This document shows, piece after piece, positions 24,624-32,238 of a stretch of DNA of 64,000 nt. The stretch's first letter is position 1, and the number at the start of each line of letters is the position of its first letter. Under the pieces are notes generated by a model. The model ran no database searches and had not been told where the DNA came from. It worked only from the letters and a program-made list of their open reading frames with translations. The stretch comes from Mycolicibacterium neoaurum ATCC 25795 (GTDB lineage Bacteria > Actinomycetota > Actinomycetes > Mycobacteriales > Mycobacteriaceae). The translations under genes and the position numbers were made by a program. Where the stretch lies: assembly GCF_000691525.1 (NCBI RefSeq), contig NZ_JMDW01000023.1:19406-83405 (forward strand), in the 5' to 3' direction.

Positions 24624-25732
24624 CTGGAAATGGTATCGGCCTGTTCACTGCGCGCACCCGGCGTGGTGAAGTAGTGGTCGGTGTCGATCGAGACCATCCC
24701 CTTGTCGGTCGAGCTCAGCGCGTCATGAATTCGCTGCGCGTCGGACGGGAAGACGCCGGTGTCCTGGTGGGCATTGATCACCAGTGCCGGGCAATCGATC
24801 AGCGCCAGGTGGGGTTCGGCCCGGGTTTGTGCATGCCGCAGGCTCCACATGCCGATCCAGTTACGCAGCGTGCAGGCCGCGGCGATCCCACGTGCGGATC
24901 GGTTGGCCTTCACCGGTGGTCCGGCGTAACAGAGATTGGGCCGCCGGTTGGTCGGTTCCAGTGTCGGGTCCACCATGCGTGGATCGGCCCAGGTACGCAG
25001 GACGGTGAACGGCCGGTCCGAGTAGCCGGCTTTCTGCACGCGCTTCAGCTCGGATTCCACCCAGTCCGTGATCGCCTCGTTACGGGCCACTTGCGCTGCG
25101 CGGTATCGGGTCACGAAGTCCGGTGGGTAGGGCGGACCGTTGCGCTCGTCGAACAGGTCGAGCTCGGGATTGGCGGCGACCGCATCGGTTTCGTCGATGA
25201 CCGAGGCGTCCATCCACGAAGTCAGTACTTCGGGACGGCCGGGGTGCGCCGCGCTGGCGACGTACCCGTCTGCTGCTGGCAAATCGGCCAGACCGGCGGC
25301 CGGACGCATGCCGTCCAACGGGGTGACATGCTGGTGCCGCGCCTGCGCCTGGTACGCCGCCATCAACGACCCGCCACCGGAATTGCCCAGCAGCACCACG
25401 GTTTCGATGTTCTGGACCTCGCGCAACCAGCGAACGCCGACGCCGATGTCGACCAGTGCGTGATCGAGTAGGAAGCTGCTCTCGAAACCGCGGAAGCGAG
25501 TGTTCCACCCCAGGAACCCGATACCGCGCGTGGCCAGGTAATCGGCGAGGTAATGCTCGGAGAAGTCGATCTGATAGTGCGTGGCGATGACCGCGATCTT
25601 CGGTTTGCGGCCGACCCCACGGTGATACAAACCCTGGCACGGGTGCCCGCCTGCACCTGCCCGCCGAGCCGTGGGGGAGTCCATCGCGACGAACTCTCGG
25701 ATCACCCCCGGTGTCGCGCCCTTGGTTGTCAT
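24599..25732 (-). CDS. Alpha/beta hydrolase
   Basis: Predicted serine hydrolase of about 377 aa. Nucleophile elbow VVLLGNSGGGSLMAAYQAQ (Ser near residue 125), acid LVINAHQDTGVFPSDAQ, and a late His in SIDTDHYFTTPG. The N-terminal part, KIAVIATHYQIDFSEHYLADY with GFLGWNTRFRG, is typical of acyl-hydrolase/dienelactone-like folds. ATG 25732 overlaps the TetR stop by 4 bases (ATGA). It sits between a TetR gene and a hydroxyacid dehydrogenase, opposite a VOC gene, suggesting a small catabolic pathway in which it cleaves an ester or ring-opened product. Confidence 0.8.
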   Translation of the reverse strand: MTTKGATPGVIREFVAMDSPTARRAGAGGHPCQGLYHRGVGRKPKIAVIATHYQIDFSEHYLADYLATRGIGFLGWNTRFRGFESSFLLDHALVDIGVGVRWLREVQNIETVVLLGNSGGGSLMAAYQAQARHQHVTPLDGMRPAAGLADLPAADGYVASAAHPGRPEVLTSWMDASVIDETDAVAANPELDLFDERNGPPYPPDFVTRYRAAQVARNEAITDWVESELKRVQKAGYSDRPFTVLRTWADPRMVDPTLEPTNRRPNLCYAGPPVKANRSARGIAAACTLRNWIGMWSLRHAQTRAEPHLALIDCPALVINAHQDTGVFPSDAQRIHDALSSTDKGMVSIDTDHYFTTPGARSEQADTISRWIATRWR

Positions 25733-26352
25733 GGCCGGGGAGTCCCCTCGTGGTAGATGGTCCGGTGGAAGATGGCGGCCAGGGTCGCGATGCACTTGTC
25801 ATCATCAACGGTCTGCGCACCCGAACCCGACAGCTGGGTGTAGCAGAACTGGTTGAGCATGGACACCAGCGCCACCGCGATCAGATGGGCGTCGTCACCG
25901 GCGCAGAATCCGCGCTGCTGTGCCTTTTCGACCATGGCGGTGATCAACGTGATGGGTAGTTCACAGATTTCGGACCAGTACTGTGCGAAATCCTCACTGA
26001 CCATCGCGAGCTGAGATACGGCGATGATCTCGGCGAGACGGTGCCGGTAGGTGTGCCAGTGTGCTGCCGCGGCGGCATGGGCGCGGGCGGCATCGTCCAG
26101 ACCGGGTTCGGCCGCCGCGCGAGCCCGCTCGCGCGCCTCGTCGCGGAAGCGGACGGCCCACTCTCGGACCATCGCCTCCTTGGAGTCGTAGTAGTTGTAG
26201 AACGACGCCGTCGAGCGCCCGGCCTCCGCGGTGATATCGGCGATGGTGGTTGCCAGAATCCCCTTGCGTGCCACGACAGTTCGTGCGGCAGCGTCGATGG
26301 CTGCCTGCGTCTGGCGGCCACGCACCGTGGGCAGCTCGACCCGAGCGGTCAC
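25729..26352 (-). CDS. TetR/AcrR family transcriptional regulator
   Basis: A 207-aa repressor with N-terminal helix-turn-helix (IDAAARTVVARKGILATTIADI then GRSTASFYNYYDSKEAMV) and a C-terminal ligand domain. It is the first gene of a three-gene minus-strand operon (TetR, hydrolase, dehydrogenase) and is divergent from the VOC gene. The 83-base gap between the two starts holds a 13-bp perfect inverted repeat which is very probably its operator, so it likely controls both directions. Ligand unknown. Confidence 0.85.
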   Translation of the reverse strand: MTARVELPTVRGRQTQAAIDAAARTVVARKGILATTIADITAEAGRSTASFYNYYDSKEAMVREWAVRFRDEARERARAAAEPGLDDAARAHAAAAAHWHTYRHRLAEIIAVSQLAMVSEDFAQYWSEICELPITLITAMVEKAQQRGFCAGDDAHLIAVALVSMLNQFCYTQLSGSGAQTVDDDKCIATLAAIFHRTIYHEGTPRP

Positions 26353-26377
26353 GTTCCCACCTTCCCGGTTCGTTGAT

Positions 26378-26409
26378 CAGATCTGAATCTGATGTTAGAT
26401 TCAGATCTG
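26378..26409. promoter_or_regulatory. 13-bp inverted repeat operator between TetR and VOC genes
   Basis: CAGATCTGAATCT (26378-26390) and its exact complement (26397-26409) flank a 6-base centre. It is the most symmetrical element in the 83-base divergent promoter region and is centrally placed, as expected for an operator repressing both transcripts. Confidence 0.75.
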
Positions 26410-26435
26410 GATCTGCGCCAGACCTGGAGGTCGTG

Positions 26436-27011
26436 ATGATCAAGCCGGACAATCCGAATTCCGAGTTCACCCTGGGTGGTATCAACCATGTCGCTCTTGT
26501 CTGTTCGGACATGCAGCGCACCGTGGACTTCTACTCCGGTGTCCTGGGCATGCCGTTGATCAAATCGCTGGACCTGCCCGGCGGGATGGGGCAGCACTTC
26601 TTCTTCGACGCCGGCAACGGTGACTGTGTGGCGTTCTTCTGGTTCACCGATGCCCCCGACGGTGTCCCGGGCGTGTCCGCACCCATCGCGCTCCCGGGGC
26701 TCGGCGAGATCACCAGCGCCGTGTCCACCATGAACCACCTGGCCTTCCACGTGCCCGCGGAGAAATTCGACGAGTACCGGGAGAAGCTCAAGGCCAAAGG
26801 GGTTCGGGTCGGACCGGTGCTCAATCACGACGACAGTGAGTGGCAGGCCTCCAAAACCCTGCACCCGGGTGTCTACGTCCGGTCGTTCTATTTTCAGGAT
26901 CCCGACGGCATCACCCTGGAGTTCGCCTGTTGGATCAAGGAGTTCACCGATGCCGATGCGACGACGGTGCCGAAGACCGCAGCGGACCGCCGACCGCGAG
27001 CGGTCGTATAG
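26436..27011 (+). CDS. VOC family protein (glyoxalase/extradiol dioxygenase-like)
   Basis: 191-aa vicinal-oxygen-chelate metalloprotein. It shows the expected paired beta-alpha-beta-beta-beta modules: INHVALVCSDMQRTVDFYSG (residues about 16-35, with metal-ligand His18) and TMNHLAFHVPAEKFDEY (second His), ending in a Glu in FYFQDPDGITLEFACWI. This His-His-Glu set fits a divalent metal site. Start ATG 26436 with GGAGG 7 bases upstream (GTG 26433 possible). May cleave an aromatic diol or act on a glutathione/mycothiol-like adduct; context with hydrolase and hydroxyacid dehydrogenase suits a degradative step. The 3 prime end is duplicated downstream. Confidence 0.82.
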   Translation: MIKPDNPNSEFTLGGINHVALVCSDMQRTVDFYSGVLGMPLIKSLDLPGGMGQHFFFDAGNGDCVAFFWFTDAPDGVPGVSAPIALPGLGEITSAVSTMNHLAFHVPAEKFDEYREKLKAKGVRVGPVLNHDDSEWQASKTLHPGVYVRSFYFQDPDGITLEFACWIKEFTDADATTVPKTAADRRPRAVV

Positions 27012-27039
27012 AACACCGCCGCGAGCGGTCGTATAGAAC
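26994..27039. repeat. 21-bp tandem duplication of the VOC gene 3 prime end
   Basis: The 21 bases from 26994 (last codons, stop and three bases beyond) recur exactly at 27019-27039 with period 25. Each copy contains a CCGCGAGCGG core able to form a small hairpin (CGACCG/CGGTCG in the first). Lying between convergent genes, the pair may act as a terminator. Confidence 0.7.
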
Positions 27040-27043
27040 CGGT

Positions 27044-27652
27044 CTAACCCTGGCGCGGATCGGGGAAGCTGTTCAACATCCCGGTGAGCAGATCGATCAG
27101 TTCGGCGCGCGTGAGGTCGATGGCCCCGCTGAGCCAACCGCTGATCGTCTGGCTGACGCCGCCGACGACGAAATGCGCTATCGCGTCGACCTGCGCGGTC
27201 CCGGCTTTGGGGAGTACTTCCCCGGCATGCTGGGCGGCCAGCACGGCGAAGAATCCGCCAAGCTCGGCGCGTTTGCGGATGAGCATCGCGTTGGAGGACG
27301 AGGCATCGAAGAGCAGTCTGCCGACGCGGGCATCCGCCCCGATGGTCTCGACCAGATTGCTGATACCTGCCCGGTTCTGTTCGCTCGGTGGCGCGGCCGC
27401 CACCGCCGCCTGTGTGGTCGCCGCGATGGCGCCGATGACCGAGTCGAACACCGCCGCGACGAACTGATCCTTGTCGGTGAAGGCCTCGTAGAAGTGCCGG
27501 GTGGTGACTCCGGCCCGGCTGCAGATGGCGCGGACGGTCAGTTCCTCGTCTTCACCGCCGAGCAGGTCCAGGCCGGCGTCGAGGAATCGTTGCCTGCGTT
27601 CGGCCAACCGCTGCGGTGCCGCGATACCGCGGTACGGCCGAACCTGGGGCAT
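27044..27652 (-). CDS. TetR/AcrR family transcriptional regulator
   Basis: A 202-aa regulator. Helix-turn-helix near residues 16-60: RRQRFLDAGLDLLGGE, then LTVRAICSRAGVTTRHFYEAF, where the HFYEAF end of the recognition helix is typical. C-terminal ligand domain ends LLTGMLNSFPDPRQG. ATG 27652 (MPQVRPYRG) is chosen; the longer frame lacks support. Divergent from the MpaB-like oxygenase gene with 86 bases between starts, which it may control. Confidence 0.82.
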   Translation of the reverse strand: MPQVRPYRGIAAPQRLAERRQRFLDAGLDLLGGEDEELTVRAICSRAGVTTRHFYEAFTDKDQFVAAVFDSVIGAIAATTQAAVAAAPPSEQNRAGISNLVETIGADARVGRLLFDASSSNAMLIRKRAELGGFFAVLAAQHAGEVLPKAGTAQVDAIAHFVVGGVSQTISGWLSGAIDLTRAELIDLLTGMLNSFPDPRQG

Positions 27653-27738
27653 GGACCCATATTGACACCCGTCGAAACTGCGCGGCAAGATGGGCGGCAC
27701 TATCAGGAAACGTTCGTTCTCACTTTTGGGGGCAATCA

Positions 27739-28623
27739 ATGGCGATCGTCGAACGAGGCGTCGGCGACACCTCCCGCCAGCCGTCTGTGCCGCACAAGCG
27801 AGGCCGCGGGGCTTCGGTCGGCGACGGGTTGATGGGCGTGGCCCTGCTGGCCGGTCCGGCCAACGTGATCATGCAACTCGGGCGCCCCGGCGTCGCGTAC
27901 GGCGTGATGGAGAGCAAGGTGGAGAGCGGGCGCATCGATCGCCATCCGATCAAGCGGGCGCGCACCACCTTCACCTATCTGGCGGTGGCCGGCCGCGGCA
28001 CCGAAGACCAGAAAGCGGCGTTCCGCCGGGCCGTCAACAAGGCGCATGCCCAGGTGCACTCGACCGAGGGCAGTCCCGTCGAGTACAACGCCTTCGACAA
28101 GGATTTGCAGTTGTGGGTGGCCGCCTGTTTGTACAAGGGATCGGTCGACGTGCGGCGGATCTTCGTCGGTGAGGTCGATGAGGAAACGGCCGACCAGCAC
28201 TACCGCGACGGCATGGCGTTGGGCACCACGCTGCAGGTGACCCCCGAGATGTGGCCCGCCGACAGGGCGGCATTCGACGCCTATTGGGAAGAGCAGCTCG
28301 AGCAGATCCACATCGACGACGCCGCGCGGGAGTTCCTGTATCCCATTGCGGTCGCCCGGTTGCGCGGTCTGCGGTTGCCCGGCCCGCTGCAGCGGCATGC
28401 CGAGAACTTGGCAGGCCTGATCACCACAGGATTCCTACCGCAGCGGTTTCGTGACGAGATGCGGTTGCCGTGGGACCCGCAGCGACAGCGCCGGTTCGAT
28501 CAACTGATGGGCGTGCTGCGGTTCGTCAACAACATCGCGCCGGGTCCCGTTCGGCAGTTCCCGTTCAACGTGCTGCTCAAGGACCTCGACTGGCGCATCC
28601 GGACGGGCCGACCGCTCGTCTGA
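27739..28623 (+). CDS. MpaB-family oxygenase (DUF2236, rubber oxygenase-like)
   Basis: A 294-aa protein of the DUF2236/MpaB family, which includes latex-clearing protein and fungal MpaB; characterised members bind b-type heme and cleave isoprenoid chains. Supporting stretches: GDGLMGVALLAGPANVIMQL near the start, FRRAVNKAHAQVHSTEG with conserved His and Arg, YNAFDKDLQLWVAACL, and the tail LPWDPQRQRRFDQLM. Heme binding and substrate are inferred from the family. Divergent TetR gene suggests inducible expression. It is directly upstream of ESX-3 but separated by the iron-box promoter. Confidence 0.8.
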   Translation: MAIVERGVGDTSRQPSVPHKRGRGASVGDGLMGVALLAGPANVIMQLGRPGVAYGVMESKVESGRIDRHPIKRARTTFTYLAVAGRGTEDQKAAFRRAVNKAHAQVHSTEGSPVEYNAFDKDLQLWVAACLYKGSVDVRRIFVGEVDEETADQHYRDGMALGTTLQVTPEMWPADRAAFDAYWEEQLEQIHIDDAAREFLYPIAVARLRGLRLPGPLQRHAENLAGLITTGFLPQRFRDEMRLPWDPQRQRRFDQLMGVLRFVNNIAPGPVRQFPFNVLLKDLDWRIRTGRPLV

Positions 28624-28766
28624 AATTTCCCCGCGCTTCCCGCGGGTCTCGTCAGAGTTTGCTGATCGGCTGATCTCGCGAGTACATCCGCTGTGCGGCT
28701 TCGCTGGCACGTCGCACGCTTGGTGATGTTCCACACCGTTGGCGCCCGTGTCAGATATCTCGACAG

Positions 28767-28785
28767 TTAGTTTATGCAATGCTAA
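28767..28785. promoter_or_regulatory. IdeR-like iron box 1 upstream of eccA3
   Basis: TTAGTTTATGCAATGCTAA agrees with the 19-bp IdeR consensus TTAGGTTAGGCTAACCTAA at 14 of 19 positions, with perfect outer TTAG/CTAA arms. Iron-loaded IdeR represses ESX-3 in other mycobacteria. Confidence 0.55.
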
Positions 28786-28796
28786 CTTCTGCGGAG

Positions 28797-28815
28797 TTAG
28801 CCTAGGCATACTTAA
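28797..28815. promoter_or_regulatory. IdeR-like iron box 2 upstream of eccA3
   Basis: TTAGCCTAGGCATACTTAA matches the IdeR consensus at 14 of 19 positions and ends two bases into the AAGGAG ribosome binding site (28814-28819). It lies 30 bp (about three helical turns) from box 1, a spacing compatible with cooperative binding of IdeR dimers. Confidence 0.65.
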
Positions 28816-28831
28816 GGAGATAGCAGGGGGC

Positions 28832-30706
28832 GTGCAGCCACTCTGTGACCACTACATGGACACCGTCAGTAACTCGCTTGCCCCGGCCACCGGGGGAGCG
28901 CGCGTGGATCGCGACGTGGTGAGCAGGTTCGCAACGTGCTGCCGGTCGCTCGGGCTGTCGGTCAACGATCGCCGACGACCGGCAGATCTTGTCGCGGCGC
29001 GTGCGGGTTTCACGGAGCTGACGCGTATCGCACGCGACCAGTGCGACGCCTGGATCGGCTTGGCTGCCGCCGGAGCGGGCGTCGGGACGGACGCTGACCG
29101 CGTCATCACCGCAATCTGGCGCACTCTGGGCACCTTCGGTGTGCTGAGCCGCGAGGTCGATCTGGGATCGGGCGACCTCGCCTTCGTCTATGACACCGGG
29201 CTCTACCTCCGGTTCCGCGCCACCGACCGCGACGACATCACGCTCGCCCATGCCGCCACGCTGGCAGAGGCCGGTGATCTTGCTGCCGCGGACCTACTCG
29301 TCGAGGAACTGATCAACAGGCGTCCAACCTGGCTACAGGCGCGTTGGGTGCGGGTCGCCCTCTACCACCGCAGCAGGCGCTGGTCGGATGTGGTGCGCGT
29401 GCTGACCCCCGTGGTGAACAACCCGGACCTCGACGAGCACTATGCCCACGCCGCCCGGGTGACCCTCGGCATCGCGCTTGCCCACCTCGGCATGTACGCG
29501 CCTGCGCTGTCGCATCTGGAGAATCCCGCCGGTCCTGTGCCGGTGGCCACGGTCGACGGCGGCCTGGTCAAAGGGTTGTGTCTGCGCGCCGAGGGTGAGG
29601 ACGACGAGTCCGAGGATGTGCTCGCCGAGCTGTATGCGGCCAATCCCGAGCACAGCGGTGTCGAAGAAGCCTTGCTGGACAAGTCTTTCGGACTGAACAC
29701 CACCACCGCAGCCCGAATCGAGGCCCGCGCCAACCCGTGGGATCCCGAGACCGAACCGGGTGAGGCCGACTTCGTCGACCCGGGCGCCAAGGAACGCAAG
29801 GCGCATCTGCTCGTCGAGGCCGAGACCGAACTCGCCGATTTCATCGGTCTGGAAGAGGTCAAGTATCAGGTGGCCCGGCTGAAAAGCTCGGTGGCCATGT
29901 CGATCCGCCGCCAGGAGCGCGGGCTGGCCGTCGCCCAACGCGCCAACCACCTGGTATTCGCCGGCCCCCCGGGTACCGGCAAGACCACCATTGCGCGGGT
30001 GGTCGCCAAGATCTATTGCGGACTAGGGCTTTTGAAGAAGGAAACCGTGCGCGAGGTGCACCGGGCCGACCTCATCGGTCAGCACATCGGCGAGACCGAG
30101 GCGAAGACCAACGCCATCATCGACAGCGCGCTCGACGGTGTGCTGTTCCTCGACGAGGCCTACGCGTTGGTGTCCACCGGTGCCAAGAACGATTTCGGCC
30201 TGGTCGCCATCGACACGCTGCTGGCCCGGATGGAGAACGACCGTGATCGACTGGTCGTGATCGTCGCCGGCTATCGTGCCGATCTCGACCGCTTCCTGGA
30301 CACCAACGAGGGTTTGCGGTCACGCTTCACCCGCAGCATCGACTTCCCGTCCTATAACGCAACCGAACTCGTCGAGATGGCAACCCGGATGGCCGAGAAG
30401 CGCGACAGCGTCTTCGAGCCTGCGGCCCACGACGAGATGGAGGCGCTGTTCGCCCACCTCGCCGCCAGCTCCACTCCGGACGCCACCGGCACCGCCCGGC
30501 GCAGCCTGGACATCGCCGGTAACGGCCGATTCGTCCGAAACCTTGTCGAGCGCTCCGAAGAGGAACGCGAGTACCGATTGGATCACTCCGATTCCGACGA
30601 CTTCACCGATGAAGAACTGATGGCCATCACTGCCGAAGACGTCAGTCGATCCGCCGGACCGCTGCTGCGTGGCCTGGGCCTCGCCTTGCCGCAGGCCGCC
30701 GGATGA
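28832..30706 (+). CDS. eccA3: ESX-3 AAA+ ATPase EccA3
   Basis: Cytoplasmic AAA+ ATPase of the ESX-3 secretion system, about 624 aa. N-terminal TPR-like helical domain to about residue 270, then CbxX/CfqX-type AAA domain with Walker A FAGPPGTGKTTIARV (about 375), Walker B GVLFLDEAYAL (about 435) and EGLRSRFTRSIDFPSY. It is thought to recognise or release PE-PPE/EspG complexes. The frame continues 93 bases upstream to a TTG, but those codons overlap both iron boxes; GTG 28832 follows AAGGAG and fits M. tuberculosis EccA3. Ends in a 4-base overlap with eccB3. Confidence 0.95.
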   Translation: MQPLCDHYMDTVSNSLAPATGGARVDRDVVSRFATCCRSLGLSVNDRRRPADLVAARAGFTELTRIARDQCDAWIGLAAAGAGVGTDADRVITAIWRTLGTFGVLSREVDLGSGDLAFVYDTGLYLRFRATDRDDITLAHAATLAEAGDLAAADLLVEELINRRPTWLQARWVRVALYHRSRRWSDVVRVLTPVVNNPDLDEHYAHAARVTLGIALAHLGMYAPALSHLENPAGPVPVATVDGGLVKGLCLRAEGEDDESEDVLAELYAANPEHSGVEEALLDKSFGLNTTTAARIEARANPWDPETEPGEADFVDPGAKERKAHLLVEAETELADFIGLEEVKYQVARLKSSVAMSIRRQERGLAVAQRANHLVFAGPPGTGKTTIARVVAKIYCGLGLLKKETVREVHRADLIGQHIGETEAKTNAIIDSALDGVLFLDEAYALVSTGAKNDFGLVAIDTLLARMENDRDRLVVIVAGYRADLDRFLDTNEGLRSRFTRSIDFPSYNATELVEMATRMAEKRDSVFEPAAHDEMEALFAHLAASSTPDATGTARRSLDIAGNGRFVRNLVERSEEEREYRLDHSDSDDFTDEELMAITAEDVSRSAGPLLRGLGLALPQAAG

Positions 30707-32238
30707 GCGAGCAAGAGCGTCGCGAATTCGCTTCTCGCACACCGGTCAACGAGAATCCCGACCGTGTCGCGTACCGCCGCGGTTTCGTCACCCGTCACCA
30801 GGTGTCCGGGTGGCGATTCATGATGCGCCGCATCGCCTCTGGTGTGGCACTGCACGACACCCGGATGCTGGTGGACCCGTTGCGCACGCAGAACCGCGCG
30901 GTGCTCGTCGGCGCGCTGGTCTCGGTCACCGTCGTCGCAGGCTGCTTCGTCTTCTCCCTGATCCGGCCGGGTGGGGACGCCGGCAGCGCGACGATCTTGG
31001 CAGATCGGGAGACCTCGGCGCTCTACGTGCGTATCGGCGACGTCGTACATCCCGCGTTGAATCTGACCTCCGCACGGTTGATCGCCGGGCAGGCCGACAA
31101 CCCGACGACCGTCAAGAGCAGTGAGATCGACCGGTTTGCCCGAGGTAACCTCATCGGCATCCCCGGTGCCCCGGAGCGCATGGTGCAGAACACCTCTCGC
31201 GATGCGAACTGGACGGTCTGCGATTCGGTGTCCGACAACGGGGCCGGTGTCACCCTGATCGCCGGCGTTCCCGACGAACAGGGCGAGCGGGCCGCGGAGT
31301 TGCAGACCGGCCGTGCGGTACTGGTGCGCAACGTCGGCGCCGTGAACGCGGGAACCTGGCTGCTGTGGAACGGCAAGCGCAGTCTCATCGACCTCGGCAA
31401 CCGCGCCGTGACCGCTGCTCTCGGTCTCGGTACGGCCATCCCGGAGCCACGCAACATCGCCCCCGGCTTGTTCAATGCGATCCCGGAATCGGGACCTCTG
31501 GTCGCGCCTGCGCTGCCCGGTGCCGGAGCGCCGCCGCAGTTCGACCTACCGGTCCCTGCTCCGGTCGGAGCGGTGATCGCGGCGTTCGACTCCGACAACA
31601 CCCTGCGGCACTACGTCGTGCAGATCGACGGACTGCAGCCCGTATCGCCTGTGCTGGCCTCCATCATGCGCAACACCGATTCATATGGCCTGCAGCAGCC
31701 ACCGCGACTCGGCGCAGACGAGATCGCCAGACTGCCGGTGGCCGGCGGAATCGACACCGCCGCCTACCCGTCCGACGAACTGACACTGGTCGATGCCGGA
31801 CCGGCCCCCGTCACCTGTGCCTATTGGTCCAAGCCCGCCGATGCGACCGCAGGCAGGCTGAGTCTTCTGTCCGGAGCCGCATTGCCGTTACCGCAGGGAC
31901 TCCAGACCGTGGACCTGGTCGGTTCGGGAAGTGCGGCAACGGCCGAGCGGGTCGCCCTCAGGCCGGGCAGTGGATACTTCGTCCAGTCCGTCGGGTCCGA
32001 TGCCGGTGCCCCGCCGGCCGGTTCGGCCTTCTGGGTCAGCGACACCGGTGTCCGCTACGGGGTGGACACCACCACCGACGCCAAGGCCGTCGAGGCCCTG
32101 GGCTTGAACCCGCCCCCGCTGGCCATCCCGTGGTCGGTGCTCACCCAGTTCGCGCCGGGGCCCACCTTGTCGCGGGCCGACGCGCTGGTCGCACACGATG
32201 CCGTCGGAGCCATCGCCTCGGATGGAGAAAACCGATGA
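30703..32238 (+). CDS. eccB3: ESX-3 membrane complex component EccB3
   Basis: 511-aa core component of the ESX-3 membrane complex, with a short cytoplasmic N-terminus (SRTPVNENPDRVAYRRGFVTRHQVSGWRF region), a single membrane helix at about 66-88 (AVLVGALVSVTVVAGCFVFS), and a large periplasmic domain made of repeats around a central core, ending near residue 505. Overlaps eccA3 and eccC3 by 4 bases each (ATGA), indicating translational coupling. Confidence 0.95.
   Translation: MSEQERREFASRTPVNENPDRVAYRRGFVTRHQVSGWRFMMRRIASGVALHDTRMLVDPLRTQNRAVLVGALVSVTVVAGCFVFSLIRPGGDAGSATILADRETSALYVRIGDVVHPALNLTSARLIAGQADNPTTVKSSEIDRFARGNLIGIPGAPERMVQNTSRDANWTVCDSVSDNGAGVTLIAGVPDEQGERAAELQTGRAVLVRNVGAVNAGTWLLWNGKRSLIDLGNRAVTAALGLGTAIPEPRNIAPGLFNAIPESGPLVAPALPGAGAPPQFDLPVPAPVGAVIAAFDSDNTLRHYVVQIDGLQPVSPVLASIMRNTDSYGLQQPPRLGADEIARLPVAGGIDTAAYPSDELTLVDAGPAPVTCAYWSKPADATAGRLSLLSGAALPLPQGLQTVDLVGSGSAATAERVALRPGSGYFVQSVGSDAGAPPAGSAFWVSDTGVRYGVDTTTDAKAVEALGLNPPPLAIPWSVLTQFAPGPTLSRADALVAHDAVGAIASDGENR

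Noticed and set aside
28739..28831. Longer eccA3 start (TTG 28739)
   Set aside because: The added codons cover both iron boxes and the ribosome binding site, and have no counterpart in known EccA3 proteins.
31365..32234. N-terminal extension of eccC3
   Set aside because: Lies wholly within eccB3 in another frame; the ATGA overlap at 32235 is the real junction.
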